64,000 nt of DNA from the NCBI RefSeq assembly GCF_024362695.1, contig NC_065420.1, positions 10,207,420-10,271,419 of the forward strand, given 5' to 3'. The notes under the pieces were generated by a model, which was not told the origin of the DNA, ran no database searches, and saw only the letters and a program-made list of their open reading frames with translations. Below are positions 44,552-58,300 of the stretch, piece after piece (position 1 is the first letter of the stretch; each line of letters starts with the position of its first letter). This DNA comes from Pectinophora gossypiella (Eukaryota; Arthropoda; Insecta; Lepidoptera; Gelechiidae). Both the position numbers and the translations under genes were made by a program.

Positions 44552-45737
44552 GTAAGTGATATTTTATGTTGTAGTTATGTTCGTAAGAGTCAATGATTTC
44601 ACGGCATGTTTATCGATTATTTTACGGCCGGCTTTATTTCATATTCATGTACTTGTAAAACTGAGCACGAGACGTTATAATACTTTTGATTTTCAATATT
44701 TTGTCTTACTCCAATGCTCATTTTCCAAGTTACGTTTGGTTATAATTTTGTGTTCATGGTGTTTACTCATGCTTACCGAAGAAACATATTGTTAAAAATT
44801 AGGTAACTTTATTTAATTTAAACGCATATAAAGTAGGCACCTGCTTGTACCTAGGGCACTGGAGATTATTAATACTTCGAAATTAAATTCAGAACATTGT
44901 TATGAAATGAATAATAATATAAACCACCTTCACCTGATTGTTGTTCATTTCGTAATTTTTGGGGCATTTCGTATTGCCATTTGGGTTAGTCTGAGGTAAA
45001 TTCACCGCAAGATGAACCAAGTACCCATGCTTCACTAAGCTTTCTGTTAGATCGACGTGGTAGGTTGAGCGAACAGTATCTGAAAATTACATTTGCAATG
45101 AGTGACTTACAACACATTCCCAAAAAAAAAAAAATATAAGGAGCTGTTCAGATTTTACGTGATAGGCATATATATATAAAAAAAAATATATTTTGATTTG
45201 ATAGTTGGGTTGATTTTGTTTTGGCTTGGTATTTAGAATTATGTTGCATGTTACAAGGGTCATCATTTATATCCAAAAACAAAGATAAAAGTCGCATAAG
45301 TCTGTTATCCGTGAAAGTAGAAGGTTAAACATAGGCAAATCTGGAAAATTCCTCATTGTAGGGGAAAAAACATGAGTGATAGAGCTATAGATTATTCCAC
45401 TCTACAAAGTGGTAGGTATTTCCTGTCTCTTTCATTATATTCACAGGTATATATAATACTAGTGAACTATATACAATATGAAACACGACATTAGTCATAT
45501 AAGTGTTTGTTTAGCTGCATCATGGAGTAACTAATATACTATGCTGTATTGTAGAATTTTAGTTACTTGACAACATAGTGTATTAATTCTCAATTTCTCA
45601 TTTAGGAACTTAATTCATAATTAAAATTTGAAAATAAGTCTAAATGAAAAATTACAATCATCTTAACAGGCTTCTTTTTCTAGATTTTACAAATTATTCT
45701 AAACCCAGTTAGATAAGTACTCTGTTACTGTTTTTAA

Positions 45738-46096
45738 TGAGGGACTATCCAGGCACATTCCTCAAAAAAAAATGATGTACAGATTTTTTATTGTTTAATT
45801 TCATTGGTAACAGAGATGCATCTTTTATCTTTGTTTTTGCATATAAAATTTACTGTTATTATTATACTGATCAAAAAAAGAGAAGCAATATATATATATA
45901 AGTAGCAACATGATTCTATACAATAATGTGATCCGAATATCAAGCAACAATTAGTTTTATGTATGCTTCTGCCATTACATTGTATTTTTGTATAATTATG
46001 TACCCAAGTAATGAGAAAATAGGTAATTATCACATTAAAGCTGTACAACTCCCATCTATATTGTTTTTGGTGAACATAGCCTAATAGAAAGTTCTT
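45738..46096. mobile_element. ATGAGGGAC-family element, uninterrupted copy
   Basis: Collinear with 30356-31045 (AATGAGGGACTATCCAGG ... GATCAAAAAAAGAGAAGCAATAT ... AGTAGCAACATGATTC ... AATTATGTACCCAAGTAATG) but without the 276-bp fold-back insertion. Confidence 0.75.
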
Positions 46097-48189
46097 CTTT
46101 CTGGAAAACTGAGGCCGAACAGCTTTTAATATTAAATTACATTCTTTGTAAATACTTTATAATAATGCTCTGACACATGTTAAATTAAATATTTTTGTGT
46201 ATTTCTAAATCTTACTGTTTGTTATAATACAACCACAGTGTTACACAGGACAGTCTTTTCTTAGGCAAATTCAATGATATGCTTATAGCATAATAAACAA
46301 ACAAAGAATATTTAAAGATAATTCTCCTATCTATGCATACCTAAATTCTTGCTTCAATCCTACAAAATGTAAACAGTCAACAGTTTTTTTCCACCAATCT
46401 CAATCTGATATAGAATAAGCTGTTACTATCACTTTCAATAAATAAATAAATAAACTTATGCTGCCCCACATTTTACATATCATTCACATATGCTGATGAT
46501 GCTATCACATCATTCAAGTTCGGTTTTTTTAACCATGCATGAACTGCCATGACATACTCAGGCCCAATAAGTTGAAATACATGCTTCTAATATATGCCTC
46601 CATTTTGAATATAACGTATAACACCTACTTACTAAGCTATACTTACTGTAAGCCGCCTTACCGCGTAAGCGCGCGCTGACCCTTACTCCTTAGCGGCTTA
46701 CGGCCATTTGGACTAAAGTCAGACTGAGAGGGGGTGAGGTAAATCTAGGTAGGCGACCGTTACGAATTGCTGCGGGGCGCAGAGTTTCCGTTCTCTTTGT
46801 TGTATGGGTAAACTCTAAGGTGATGCTTTAAGATTCACCTAGTAAGAGAACAATTTGCAATTAGTGTCAGTTTTTAGGTTTATGTACACAATTGTACACA
46901 ACTCAACATTCAATATACACAACATACACTATGTTCCTCAATTCTAGTCCATCATCGTCCACGTACGATGAGACGTGATGCCCGGTTCAAACTCTTGGGC
47001 CAACTTTTACAACTACACTCCGTAGTTTGCCTAGATCCTTAGATTATTCATGTTTAATATAACTTATAACCAGTGATCGATTCGAGCGCTTATTTGCCTT
47101 CAACTTCATAAAAAACTACAAAAGTGTGGAAGCGGCTTCATAAGATAAATATATTTTGGTAGTAAAAATCCCGAGATCGAATAAAACGTTACGATGGTTA
47201 AAAATTTTGTAGGTTTAAAAAATTAAGCTATGAATTGTTTTCTTGTGATTTTATTAATACAAAAGTGCTATCCGTATTACGTCACTGCCAATTTAAAAGC
47301 TCTTATGTGTCGCCCTCACCAAATTTCTTTTTTGTCAGGATCAAATAGTATTTTGCTCCTAAAACATTCAGTACATACTCTTATATACGTAAATATCAAT
47401 TATCTTCAGGCGGAAGTTTTTTTTAATTTCTATAAAATTGCCCGATTGCACATAATAGACTTTAAATTGGCAACGACGATTAGTCAATCACCCCAACTAG
47501 GAAAATAAGCGCGCGAATCGATCACTGCTTATAAACAGGTACATCTGTATTGTATCTCATAATGTTGGAGTACCTTATTTCTACTATATGCTGGATATCT
47601 GTTCTCTTTTTGAACAAAATATTTTTTTTATCTTGGGTATTCCATTGTATGTAGTCCTTAGTCCGACATTCGTAATTTTGGCTAAGTAGGTATATCCTCC
47701 ACCCGTCCACGAACAATATTATATGTATACAGTTAGCAATATTTTAACCTTAACCCCTTCACCACGAAGTCTAACATTTCATTTATCCCTCCTTAATTAA
47801 TCACTTGTTCCTCTCACCCTAATGTACATTTGGCAATCCATCACAAAGTCAAACAGCTATGAAATCTCTTAAGTAATCTATCTGATAGAGTATCGGGGTG
47901 GTATAGCTTTCCTTAAACTTGATTTCAGCCATTTTGGTTGAAATTTCTGACGTAACGAACAAAGACTAGATTCATTACATTCTCAACATAAAACAAACCA
48001 TTGATTTTAGTCAATAACCCATCAACTATGGGGATATTAAATAGAACGACGATATTTATTACCTACTCGCGTGCGTGCACTAGACTTATGACTGCTTTTA
48101 CGGTGTGTGCCATTTAATTTGAGCGTACATGCAATACACACTACGTGGTCATTACACGCGACTATTGGAGAAAAACTGGAATCTAATTG

Positions 48190-48400
48190 TCGCCTCATCC
48201 CTCGGCGAGCGGCGGGCGGCGGTGGTGGCCGGTGGGCGGCCGATAGCCACCGGAATCGAAAGTAGAACGTAATAATTATCGGTGGTGGGCTGGTGGCCGG
48301 GCGGGGGCCGATGGTCGCGGTTCCCGCGGCTCGACCGTCAACAAACCGTCGCGCAGCAACTGCTCATGACATATGCATGAGAGCGGCACGGACGACGCCA
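48190..48400. promoter_or_regulatory. GC-rich, CpG-rich island
   Basis: A dense run of GGCGGGCGGCGGTGG, GGTGGGCGGCC and GGCCGGGCGGGGGCC in otherwise AT-rich DNA, with CpGs kept. No splice-consistent reading frame is seen. It may be an unannotated promoter or enhancer. Confidence 0.3.
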
Positions 48401-49649
48401 CCGCTTAAATATACAAGGACGGACGGGGAAATTACTAGAGAGGCAAATACATACAAGATGTCTCCCGCCCGACTGCGCCGCCGTGGCGTGCGGCACGCCC
48501 ACGGGCCTCTCCAATTACACTCACGAAACGTCCGACGATACCTTTCTTACTATTCACGACTATTTTTACCTCCTAACCACCTCGTCGTCTTCATAAGTCA
48601 TGAAGACAACCCCATTATAAAGTTAAATGCATCATTCCATATTCCTTTTGCCTTATAGCTTAGCACGCAAGTAAATGAACATTGAAATTGTAGGCCTTTG
48701 GCTTTGACTGTAAAGAGACACCGGTGAAATTATACGGGAAAATGAATTTCGACATCACGCTTCCTTTATCTATAAACAGGCCCAGGGGTCAGTGGGATCG
48801 TTTAGCGTCCTCTGAATTTTTACTCATTTCCTTCGGCCTTTATCCTACCGCATTTTCTAGACATGAATTTCTTTGGTTAAAGTAGAATACAAAAATACTA
48901 CGGAATTAGGCTCATGATGTAAAAATAAGGCATTCGTTTTATTTTTAAGTGTAGAGATTCTCGTAGATTTGCCGCATATGGCATATTAACTGCTTGACCG
49001 GATAAATACAGTCTAATACATAAATACAAAGGCGGTCAATAAGGCGTTATAGCCTTTCAAAACTACAAGCCTAATACCGCCGGCCCGCCCTCCACGGTCG
49101 TGCCGCAAAGAAGTTATGATCGATAGGAGCATCAAATATTCACGCACACCGGCGGCCCATGAGGAAACGGAATGGATAACCGTTGTCTGAAAGGCCACAA
49201 GGGGCGAACGTGTACCTCCAAACTTCCCCTTTTACCCTAATTACATAACTGCTTTCTACGAATAAAAAAGTAATTTCTCTAAATTGTTCAACTCTTATGA
49301 TAATTAATTTAGTGAAATTACTTCAGGTGCTTTGTGCTTAGGAAAATATAAAATAACATGCCTAAAAGTTGCTATCGTAAAATTTCAATAACAATCAAAA
49401 CGCAAAGCATGTTTCGCGGTTTTGAATTACATTACATTACATTTTTAATTATTTTTGAGTGTTATCAATTGTTTTCAATAACGGCTAGGTATGTATACAT
49501 TTCCTTTATTACGTCAAAGGTTCCTCTTACCACGTCGACGGAGCACAATCAATAGAGCATACTCCACTTACATTAGTTTTTTTTTGTTATTAATTTATGA
49601 GTCATGTCTCTTATCGTGCGGTACGCAACGGCGGAAGGTGTGGAACGGC

Positions 49650-49960
49650 CTCCGTGGTCCAGTGGTTTGAGCGTTTAGCTCACGATCCGGAGGTCCCGCG
49701 TTCATATCTCGGTGGGGACATAACACCAATAATCATTTTGTGATTCCTAGTTTGGTTAGGACATTACAGGCTGATCAAGATGATCAGTGTGTCGGAAGGC
49801 ACGTTGAGCCGTTGGTCCCGGTTACTACCTACTGATGTAAGTATGTAATCGTTACATGAGTCATGTCATGGGCCTTTAGCGGCTGAACAGTAACCCTGGC
49901 ACCAGTAACCTGGGTTGATGGGGTTGGTATTCCACCTAACAACCCACACGACAGAAGAAG
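49650..49960 (+). mobile_element. tRNA-headed SINE
   Basis: The head has TGGTCCAGTGGTTTGAGCG and GGTCCCGCGTTCATATC. The body has CATTACAGGCTGATCA, AAGGCACGTTGAGCCG and GGCTGAACAGTAACCCTGGC. Confidence 0.75.
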
Positions 49961-50959
49961 ACGTGCGGTAGAGCCGTTTAACGAAATAGCTCCCTAGACC
50001 TATTTTATATTCAGCAGCCGCATATTGGCTGGGCTGTTTATGTCTATGTAGATACAATGTATTACTTTACTACAGAGCTTGCTTTCATCTTTATATTAGC
50101 GCAGTTAGTAGTATAAGGCAGTATTAGATTTATAAACGTCATTAATGGCAAAGTGGATGTAAATGTAGCAGAGATTATCCGGTTAGCGTCGTAAGTAAGG
50201 TTGTAATGCTTTCACGGTTCGTTGCGCATTATCATAGAGCGGGCGCGCTGTAGGCCATGAAATAGGCGCTACTACTTTGTATCAAGTGGCAATCATGATG
50301 ACGATACATTTTGGAACACTTGCCAATATGATTGATTTTACGTGTGCATGCAGTACCTAATAATTTACTCATCAAGAAAATAATGAATGAGTGAACTCTT
50401 TATTGCAGACACAAACACAAAACAGGTATACCAGGAAAAACTAAAAGTGGGTAAAGGCTGCCCTATCGCTTCAAAAGCCATCTCTTCTAGACAACCTAAT
50501 AATAATAATGGTTGGTGTTGAGTAGTAAAATACAATTGATCTTAAAATTTAATTCGTCGCACAATAAAGAATCTTTGGTTTCATGTCAATGTGTATTCTA
50601 TAATCGAAGTTCCCCTTTCTAAAGAGCTCTTGGCAAAGCCTCTATCAATAATAGATTAGGTCCTTGCCAACCTTTGCGCAGAGCTCGTTCCCTAAATGTC
50701 CCCAAATTTATCGCGTTGGAATCGTTTTAGCGCAATATACGAGCCGGGCCGCGTGCTTTCCGTCGCCTACCTGCCACTAGAGCTCCATTACCGCGAAAAA
50801 AACATTTATTCATTCCTTGAATTATCCCACAGAACATAAAATACTTTGCGACGTACTTACAGCCAAACGTCGCATCTAGAAGACTCACAGCTCATATATG
50901 ATCATTGTTTTTGAGCGCCGCTTGTCTTTATTAATTTTCAATATTAATAATCTTAAGCC

Positions 50960-51116
50960 GTTGGTCGCGGCTATTAGCCGTAAAAACACCTCCACCAACC
51001 CGCAGTGGAGCAGCGTGGTGGAGTATGCTCCATACCCTCTCCGGTTGATTGAGAGGAGGCCTGTGCCCAGTAGTGGGACGTATATAGGCTATTTATGTTA
51101 TGTATGTATGTATTAA
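50960..51116 (+). mobile_element. RTE-type LINE 3' tail with TATG repeats
   Basis: CCGCAGTGGAGCAGCGTGG, GAGAGGAGGCCTGTGCCC and AGTAGTGGGACGTATATAGG, followed by a TATG microsatellite, are the recurring 3' end of lepidopteran RTE LINEs. Confidence 0.75.
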
Positions 51117-53499
51117 TAATCTTAGTTTGTTACGATTTCAAAGATAACGGTCGCTCGTAATGCGTGTGTATTTTTAGACATTATTAGGAATGGCTAATAT
51201 CTAATAGGAGTAGGATTACGGGGCATTATCGAAAAAGTGAAATAAAAGTCCAATTATCTAGGCAATTATGTAAGAAAGTTGTAATTAAAGTTGGAACTTC
51301 TTGAAGACATCTGTCGATTCTCCACCGAGGCGAGGAGTTGTGGCGTGTGTGATGTCCAGCGACCCCCCTTGTCCACTCGGGCGGGTAGCGTGCGCTACCC
51401 GCGTTCTCATAGCTCGCTGAATATTTCAGCAGCCGCTGTGGAACAAATTACAGACTTTGTTTCAGTCAGTTCCACAATTACCAGTTTAAATAATATCCCT
51501 ACCAAGAACGTCTAGGACAATTAGGTCAGCCGCATGATTGTCCCCACAGTCGTCGGTTCCCACAACCGACTGCATTATTATGATATGACCAAAGCACCTG
51601 TTATCTATTTCACCATATATAAGTATAAATATCTTCTAATAAAGGTAATGTCTTTGCAGCGACCTACTTTCTATTATTTTATAGATTTTCCATCGTATTA
51701 AGGAAGGCTGTCGTATGGTTTTAATTTAGCTATCACTGTTCTTTGCTGTTCTTTGTGAATTTTTGACGTGCTAAATGTCCCAGCCCCAGCGGTGACATTA
51801 CACGAAGACAGTGACAGTTACATAATCTCCTGTCTTTGTATGATAGTGTGCATTTTGTTGTTGTCTCGTTGCCTTGGTAACGATTGTCTTCGACGCCGCC
51901 TCATCGGTGGGCTATTAGCTATTGACAACCACCTACCTACATTGATGTATGTCGTGTCCCTAAAATGTAGTCCAAACAGACCTAGCGTGTATGTTTGATG
52001 TGTTTGATCGCTACGATTATGACAACCAACTGATTGATCTTACGATTGACTTAGTGGAAGTAATTTACTAGACGCAACCGTTATTAATGAGCTGTGGACA
52101 GTTTATTAATTTTGGTCAACATATAAAACCCATTAAGGTGGAAAGCATTTATTTGGTAAAACATTTCTTATGTTTCAATTGCGATAGGATAAAGTAAAAA
52201 TCAAATTCAATATTTAGATATCCTTGGATGAAGGAAATATTAGTCCTTCGAGCCGGATGTTTTTCGACTTCCGACATTGTTACAACGGGTTATTGTTGCG
52301 ACGTGTGGAAACGAATTTAACATTCATTTATTGTGGTCAATTTGTTAAGTGGAGTCGTAGGTGGACATTAGCGACTAACGACTTCGTCGCATGCCACCGC
52401 CTCAGATGTTATAGTTTATTGTTTAATTAGATAACGTTAGGTTCGTAGTTCGTTCATATAGGCACCTTGGTATTGTTGACTTACCGGCATAATGCAGCCA
52501 TTGCATGATCAACTCTTTAAAAAATTCACTCGCCTGCCTTACACGACATTAATTTGTTTACTCGCGTCAAATGATCTTTAAAAAGGAAGTACAAATTTTG
52601 TGAACCGTATGGGTGTTATTGTACTCGCTCTAAGTTTATATTTGTTGGGTAGTCTAGTAGGCCATGCAATGCCTTTGTGGTTATTGGTTATTGTGTTTTA
52701 TTCATGACGGTAATATACGTACTAATTGCAATGTGAACAGGTACCTAAGCTACATCTAGGGCACGTTTTGGTCGCTATCCAACTGTGATCATGACACCAT
52801 GTGTAAACGCAATCAGAAATACAATGCAACTGTTGTTGGCTTTGTGCTTGATTTTCTATTGCTACATTGATGATCTGGATAATTTTCAATTTACGTTCTA
52901 CGTGCCGGTGGTGCGGTCTAGTAATTCCGTCAAACCTAGGTTACGGAAAGGTTGATAATACCTAACCATTCAGTTGTTTTGTTTCTCGCCAACGCTTTTG
53001 CCAAATTTCAGAATACTTCGCTTAGAATAGACGAAAATAAAGTTGCACTGTGAGTCTATCTTTAACGTGGAGTCGTGGCAAAAGTTATAAAGTGAGATCC
53101 AGTTACCTGCATAACTTTCAGTCATTATGCATTAACCTGAATAGCTAGGGCTTGGTTCTGAAAATATCTTCAGGCCGCGCGCTTGGTGATGGCCGGAGCG
53201 GGCGCGAAACCGCGAAAGTTCTTGAATAGTTTATCAAATAGTTTCTGACAACTTTTATAACTGGTTTGTGACCAAATTGAATCTTAGCATATAGTGTCAT
53301 ATAATGTAGAAATCAAGTACACCGTTTGGGAAGACAAAATTTTAAAAAAATATACAGAGCCGTTAAACCGAGTTATTTCGAGAGTTGTGAAACGCGAAAT
53401 AACCTGTCACAGGTAATTTTGAAAAGTTTAATATACAGCCAGGCTGTTCATTTGTTTACGTTGGAAAATCATAGGAGACGTATTTAGGTTGGTTTGGGA

Positions 53500-53871
53500 A
53501 GAGGGTGTCGTCTTGCGGTGTGAGTCGTTAAGTCGTCGTTTCCGGGACACAACGAGAGGCAGGGTGTTATCGACGGCGCAGCGGCGTGCGCATGTGCAGC
53601 CCCGGCGCCCCGGAGTCTCGGGGGTGCCATACTAACGCCCGTGCACGGCCCCGCCGCCGCCAGTCAACCCGCGCCAGACATGACGCGCGGACGCGAACCC
53701 TCGAACGTACCCCCAGCCCTCACGCGCTCTCCACACACATGTTCCAATTAAAATGTAGGTCCAATAATCCCCAGTGATCGGTTTTAAATTCAAACAAAAA
53801 TCTAATCGGTCTATCTTGTTCTAGGTATAATCCGACTTCGCCCTAACGACCCCGTTAAAAATTGGTAAGTA
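53500..53871 (+). promoter_or_regulatory. GC-rich promoter-like block with a possible mini-exon
   Basis: 53500-53740 is CpG-rich. At 53826-53871 about 46 bases are bounded by TCTTGTTCTAG and GTAAGTATTTC, a plausible non-coding exon. It is an alternative first-exon region for hnRNP K. The open frame at 53586 lacks any family feature. Confidence 0.25.
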
Positions 53872-55329
53872 TTTCAAACATTCTTGCTACGTTTTATGAT
53901 TGTGCTTTTTTCAGTTAGTTCTTGATTACCCGTCAACCTTTTTTGAATTTCAAAAGAACTCTTTTCATTGTTGCCTTTTTCTTCGCAATCTATTCATTTA
54001 TAAATTATTCGGGTATTCTTATTGTAATACTGGTATTTTATATTTTGCTCCAAGAAAGCAGAAGGCAAGAATCTAATTATATATTTCGTTATTTTCGATC
54101 ACGATAATTCTGTTTTAAGTCTTTATCTTGATTCATTTTGCGACGAATAATTGCGAAGTATCAGGAATGCCTGAAAGCAGCCGCGGCGGGGTAGGTAAGA
54201 AATGGATCGCAGGTGAGACAGCTGGTAGTGACATTTTGAGCGTCGTTTGCTTGTTTTTTCTTGTATTTTTTGCGCGAGGTCTGTAGGTACGGTGTCTTTG
54301 TGCGCCGAACACCTGCCGGCGCTGCGGGCCCAGCCAGTCATGCCTGTTCTATTCAGGTTCGATTCGTAGTTCCCTTTAATCGTCCTTCACCCATTTCAAT
54401 AATTCACACAGTCTCGCAACTAAATCAATCGTCTTTATTGCGCATAACTCGGCATTGCCTCACTCCAGTTGACGCTATAAAATACGAATGCGTTGTTTAT
54501 TAATCGGTATTGACATCCAGTGGCCCCAAGGGTCGTAAAAATTGGGCAAATACGAGTTCTTCTAATTAATTCTCTGAATCCGATAAGACAGGGCACTGAA
54601 GAAGAATTCGCAGGAAATTGAAGAAAGTTTACTCTTTGAGGCCGCTGACACGGGGTGTAGTCGAGCCCTTTGTGTGGCGGCGGGCAATTGGCGCGTATTT
54701 TGCACCTGCGGGGGTGTCAGCGACCTCGGTCACCTGCTGGCGAGGGCTCGCATTTACATACGCAGATGGTTCACTACTCGGGACTTGGCGGTTTCTAACA
54801 TTTCGTTATAAAATACAAATGTACAATCCAGCGAACATATTTCGATTTAGGAACAGGATATTAGTTGCGTTTCACACACGAACAGGAAGCCCGTGGGAAT
54901 CTACCTGCGCACCGTCGAAACGCTCGTCGGGAGCGTATAAAAAGTAAACCAGATCACTAACAAAGATTATCTTTCACACTTAGTGAAATGTATAATGTTT
55001 TCGAAGACGTAACTAACCCTTCGCGAGATTTAAATGGCCCATTCATTTGCCAAATGGGGTGGCTACAAGAGAACGCTATTGTGCAAAATTTGTGGGACGT
55101 GCAGACGTAGACGGCGTGGTACTTCCGCTGTTTATTTTTGATACTATCTGGACTGCGTCGATGTGTTCTAGTCTAGGAAAGACTAACAAATAATTGTCGT
55201 AGAATTTCCATCACGAGTCATGAACAACTGCAGCTTACTGCAGTTCTCACTTATCAGGCGACAACACGCTACTACAGCTAAAACGACACAGCACGCGACT
55301 GGCTTGAAAAATAGTCGACAGCTCGTAAC

Positions 55330-55330
<1 letters not shown>

Positions 55331-55360
<30 letters not shown>

Positions 55361-58300
55361 TTATCATTATATCCTTAATCTAAATACATGGTTTGAATGA
55401 TGCCGTTAAACCACAGAGGTTTGTCTCGGCACCCATTCGTCGCATTAAAACAGAAAAATAAAAAATAAAATAAAAATAATAATATAAAAATACAGAAAAC
55501 ATTGAAAGAAATGAACTCAAAAACACACACAGTGCACTGTCGTACCGAGTAGGCATAAATGCCAATCAATGCGGCGTACCTCGTATACGAGATTCCCTCT
55601 AAAACCAGTTTGTCGCTTCCTCGATGCTTCATATACATCATGTTCTATTAATTGATTGCCTATTGTAACGTCGCATCACGCCCACTTTATCTAGCGGGGT
55701 AGGCAGTAGTGACTATGTTATTTGTCTTATATACACATACATACGTACCTAAATATATATTATTATAAAAGAAGCACATAAATAGTTATACTACCCTACA
55801 TATTTTAATTTATGATACAGTAATGTTATAATACATTACTGTATCATAAATTTATACATATTATATTATTATATAAGTATACTATACGTTAGGCATTTTG
55901 CTTATATTTAAGAAATAATGTTTTAATATATTTTTTATGTTTTTGGAATGTATTTTATTTATTAATTCAATTGGTAAACTATTATATATTCGGGGAACCA
56001 TATATGTTAATGTTCTCTTCCCATATGTATTATGGGAGCGGCCTGTTATCATTTGTTTATTTGTCACTAGCCTCGTTTGTTTAATATGTTGTATTGGCTT
56101 TAGAATGTCTGTACGAAAATAATTTTCGGCTAACAATGCACACTTTGACTTTTGATGAATAGGTGTAATGTTACATTCATTAAGTAATTCATGATATTTA
56201 TCCCTAAAACGTTCCTTTGTGTTGTGGCTCACTATCTTTTTTATAATTTTAATTTGTAAGTTGTATATTTTGTCTAAATATGTTTTAAATGTTCTCCCGT
56301 AACTCGTGATACCATACGAAGTTACTGATTCGACTAGTGCTACATATAAGTTACGTAGTACGTTGAATGGGATATTATATCTTATTATGCTGAATTTCGC
56401 AAGCATTGCTCTCATTTTATCGCAAATGTTATTTATATGAGGCTTCCAGTTAAACTTGTCATCTATAATCAAGCCTAAATACTTAGCTTGGCTCACCTGC
56501 TCAATTTTAGTACAGTTGACACAGTTTCCATTCCTTGCGTGTAGACAATCGTGGCATAAAGCTACGAGGCGGTTCGATATGTTGTGTTTATTATGGCATG
56601 ATTTCACGTGCATCATTTGCGTTTTTTGTGCATTTATAACTAGCCCTGCATCATGTGACCACTTACACAGAGAGTTGAAATCATACTGTAACCTATTTAA
56701 GGCGTCGTTTGGATTTTTGTCAGCTGCAAGAAGGCAAGTGTCATCTGCATATTGATAAAGAGAGCAATATTTTATCACATTCACGACGTCATTAACATAA
56801 GTCAAGTAATGTAAAGGACCCAGCACAGATCCTTGAGCCGTACCTATTGAAACGGACACAGTTCCACTGTATGATTGCCCTATTTTGACACGATAACTAC
56901 GATTTTTTAGGTAATCTTTGGACCATTCTAACAGTGAGCCATTTATTCCTGTATTTCGGATTTGTTGCAAGAGGTAGTCATGTCTTAAGGTATCAAAAGC
57001 CTTGCTGTAGTCAATGAATACTAATACCACATGCAATCTCTGATCAAGATAATTATTTATCTCATCTGTAAATTGAGACAGCAGCAAGGTTGTACTCTTC
57101 TTTGCTCGGAAGCCAAACTGTTTCTCCGTAAGTACGCTATTCTTTTCATAGTAATCATGAATGATTTCAGCTACGTACTTTTCGAAGATTTTATCCAATA
57201 TCGGTAGTATTGTTATGGGTCTGTAATTTGCGTAAATGTCGTGAGCGCCTTTTTTGTAAATCGGTCTCACAATTCCTTTTTTCAGACCATCAGGATACTT
57301 TCCTGCGTAGATACTCTTATTTATAAGATTAGATATTGCTACACTTATTTTTTCTCCTATATTTTTGATATCTATAGGACGTATACCGTCCTCTCCCGGC
57401 GATTTGTGCTCATTTAATTTATTTATAATTTTATTAATTTTTTCTTTAGTTGGTTTCTGATATCGCATAGATTTGTCAATAGAACCAGTATGATCACTTA
57501 AGTTAAGAAGAGGGACGTTACAGTTGGGAACACATTCTTTAACATTAATCTGAAATACCTTAGAAAATTTGTTCGCAACATAGTTTTCGTTCCTTCCATC
57601 TACATTGAAAGCTCTACTTATAATGTCATCTACCGATGTTTTTATTCTTCCCGACATACTATTCAATATTTCCCATAACTTCCTAGGATCATTTTTGCTT
57701 CCTTGAATTTTTTTTAAGTTATAATTATTTCGACTTTTCCGTACTAGTGCGTTAGTGATATTTCTTTGTTTGTTATATTCTAATTTAAGTACAGCATTAT
57801 GAGGATCTTTTTTATGTTGTATGAGTAGTTTATCTCTTCTCTTGCATTGAATATCAACGTTTTTCGTCAGCCATTTTTCTTTATTTCGCTTAGAGTCGCT
57901 AAAACTACGCATGTGTCTAGCCTTATGATATGCACTCTTAAAATTATTAACAATAAAATTATATATTTCGTTGGGACATTGCATATTGTTAGTTTCTGAC
58001 CAGTCGACATTTCCAAGCTCACGACTCAGAACTTCGTTATTGTAAGAAACCACCTGTTTTAGAACACTCTGTACCTGTGTCATACCACTCATCGATAGCA
58101 CAGTCATACGATGGTCAGCTAGAACAGTACCGAGCGCCGCCGAGTAAGGGGCATCGGTTGTAGTTCTGACAAAAAAGTGATCTATGCAACTTTTAGTTAT
58201 TCTACCTTTTATTTCTTGGATTCTAGTATAATCTGTTATTCCGCAACTGAGACCCCTACTCGACAGCATATCAAGATATCGGTCCGTTGTGCTGCCATCT

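Larger units (their letters stand above)
44552..55330. other. Gene-poor stretch, possibly a long intron
   Basis: No coding exon was recognised on either strand. It contains repeats (listed separately), a GC-rich island at 48190-48400, another at 53500-53740, and mostly unassigned AT-rich DNA. The open frames here have no family features. Confidence 0.45.

Noticed and set aside
48293..48658. 121-residue open frame in the GC-rich island
   Set aside because: Arg-rich composition follows the GC content. There is no domain, no splice partner and no start context.
53586..53777. 63-residue open frame in the GC-rich block
   Set aside because: Low-complexity Arg/Pro translation of CpG-rich DNA; more likely 5' UTR or promoter.
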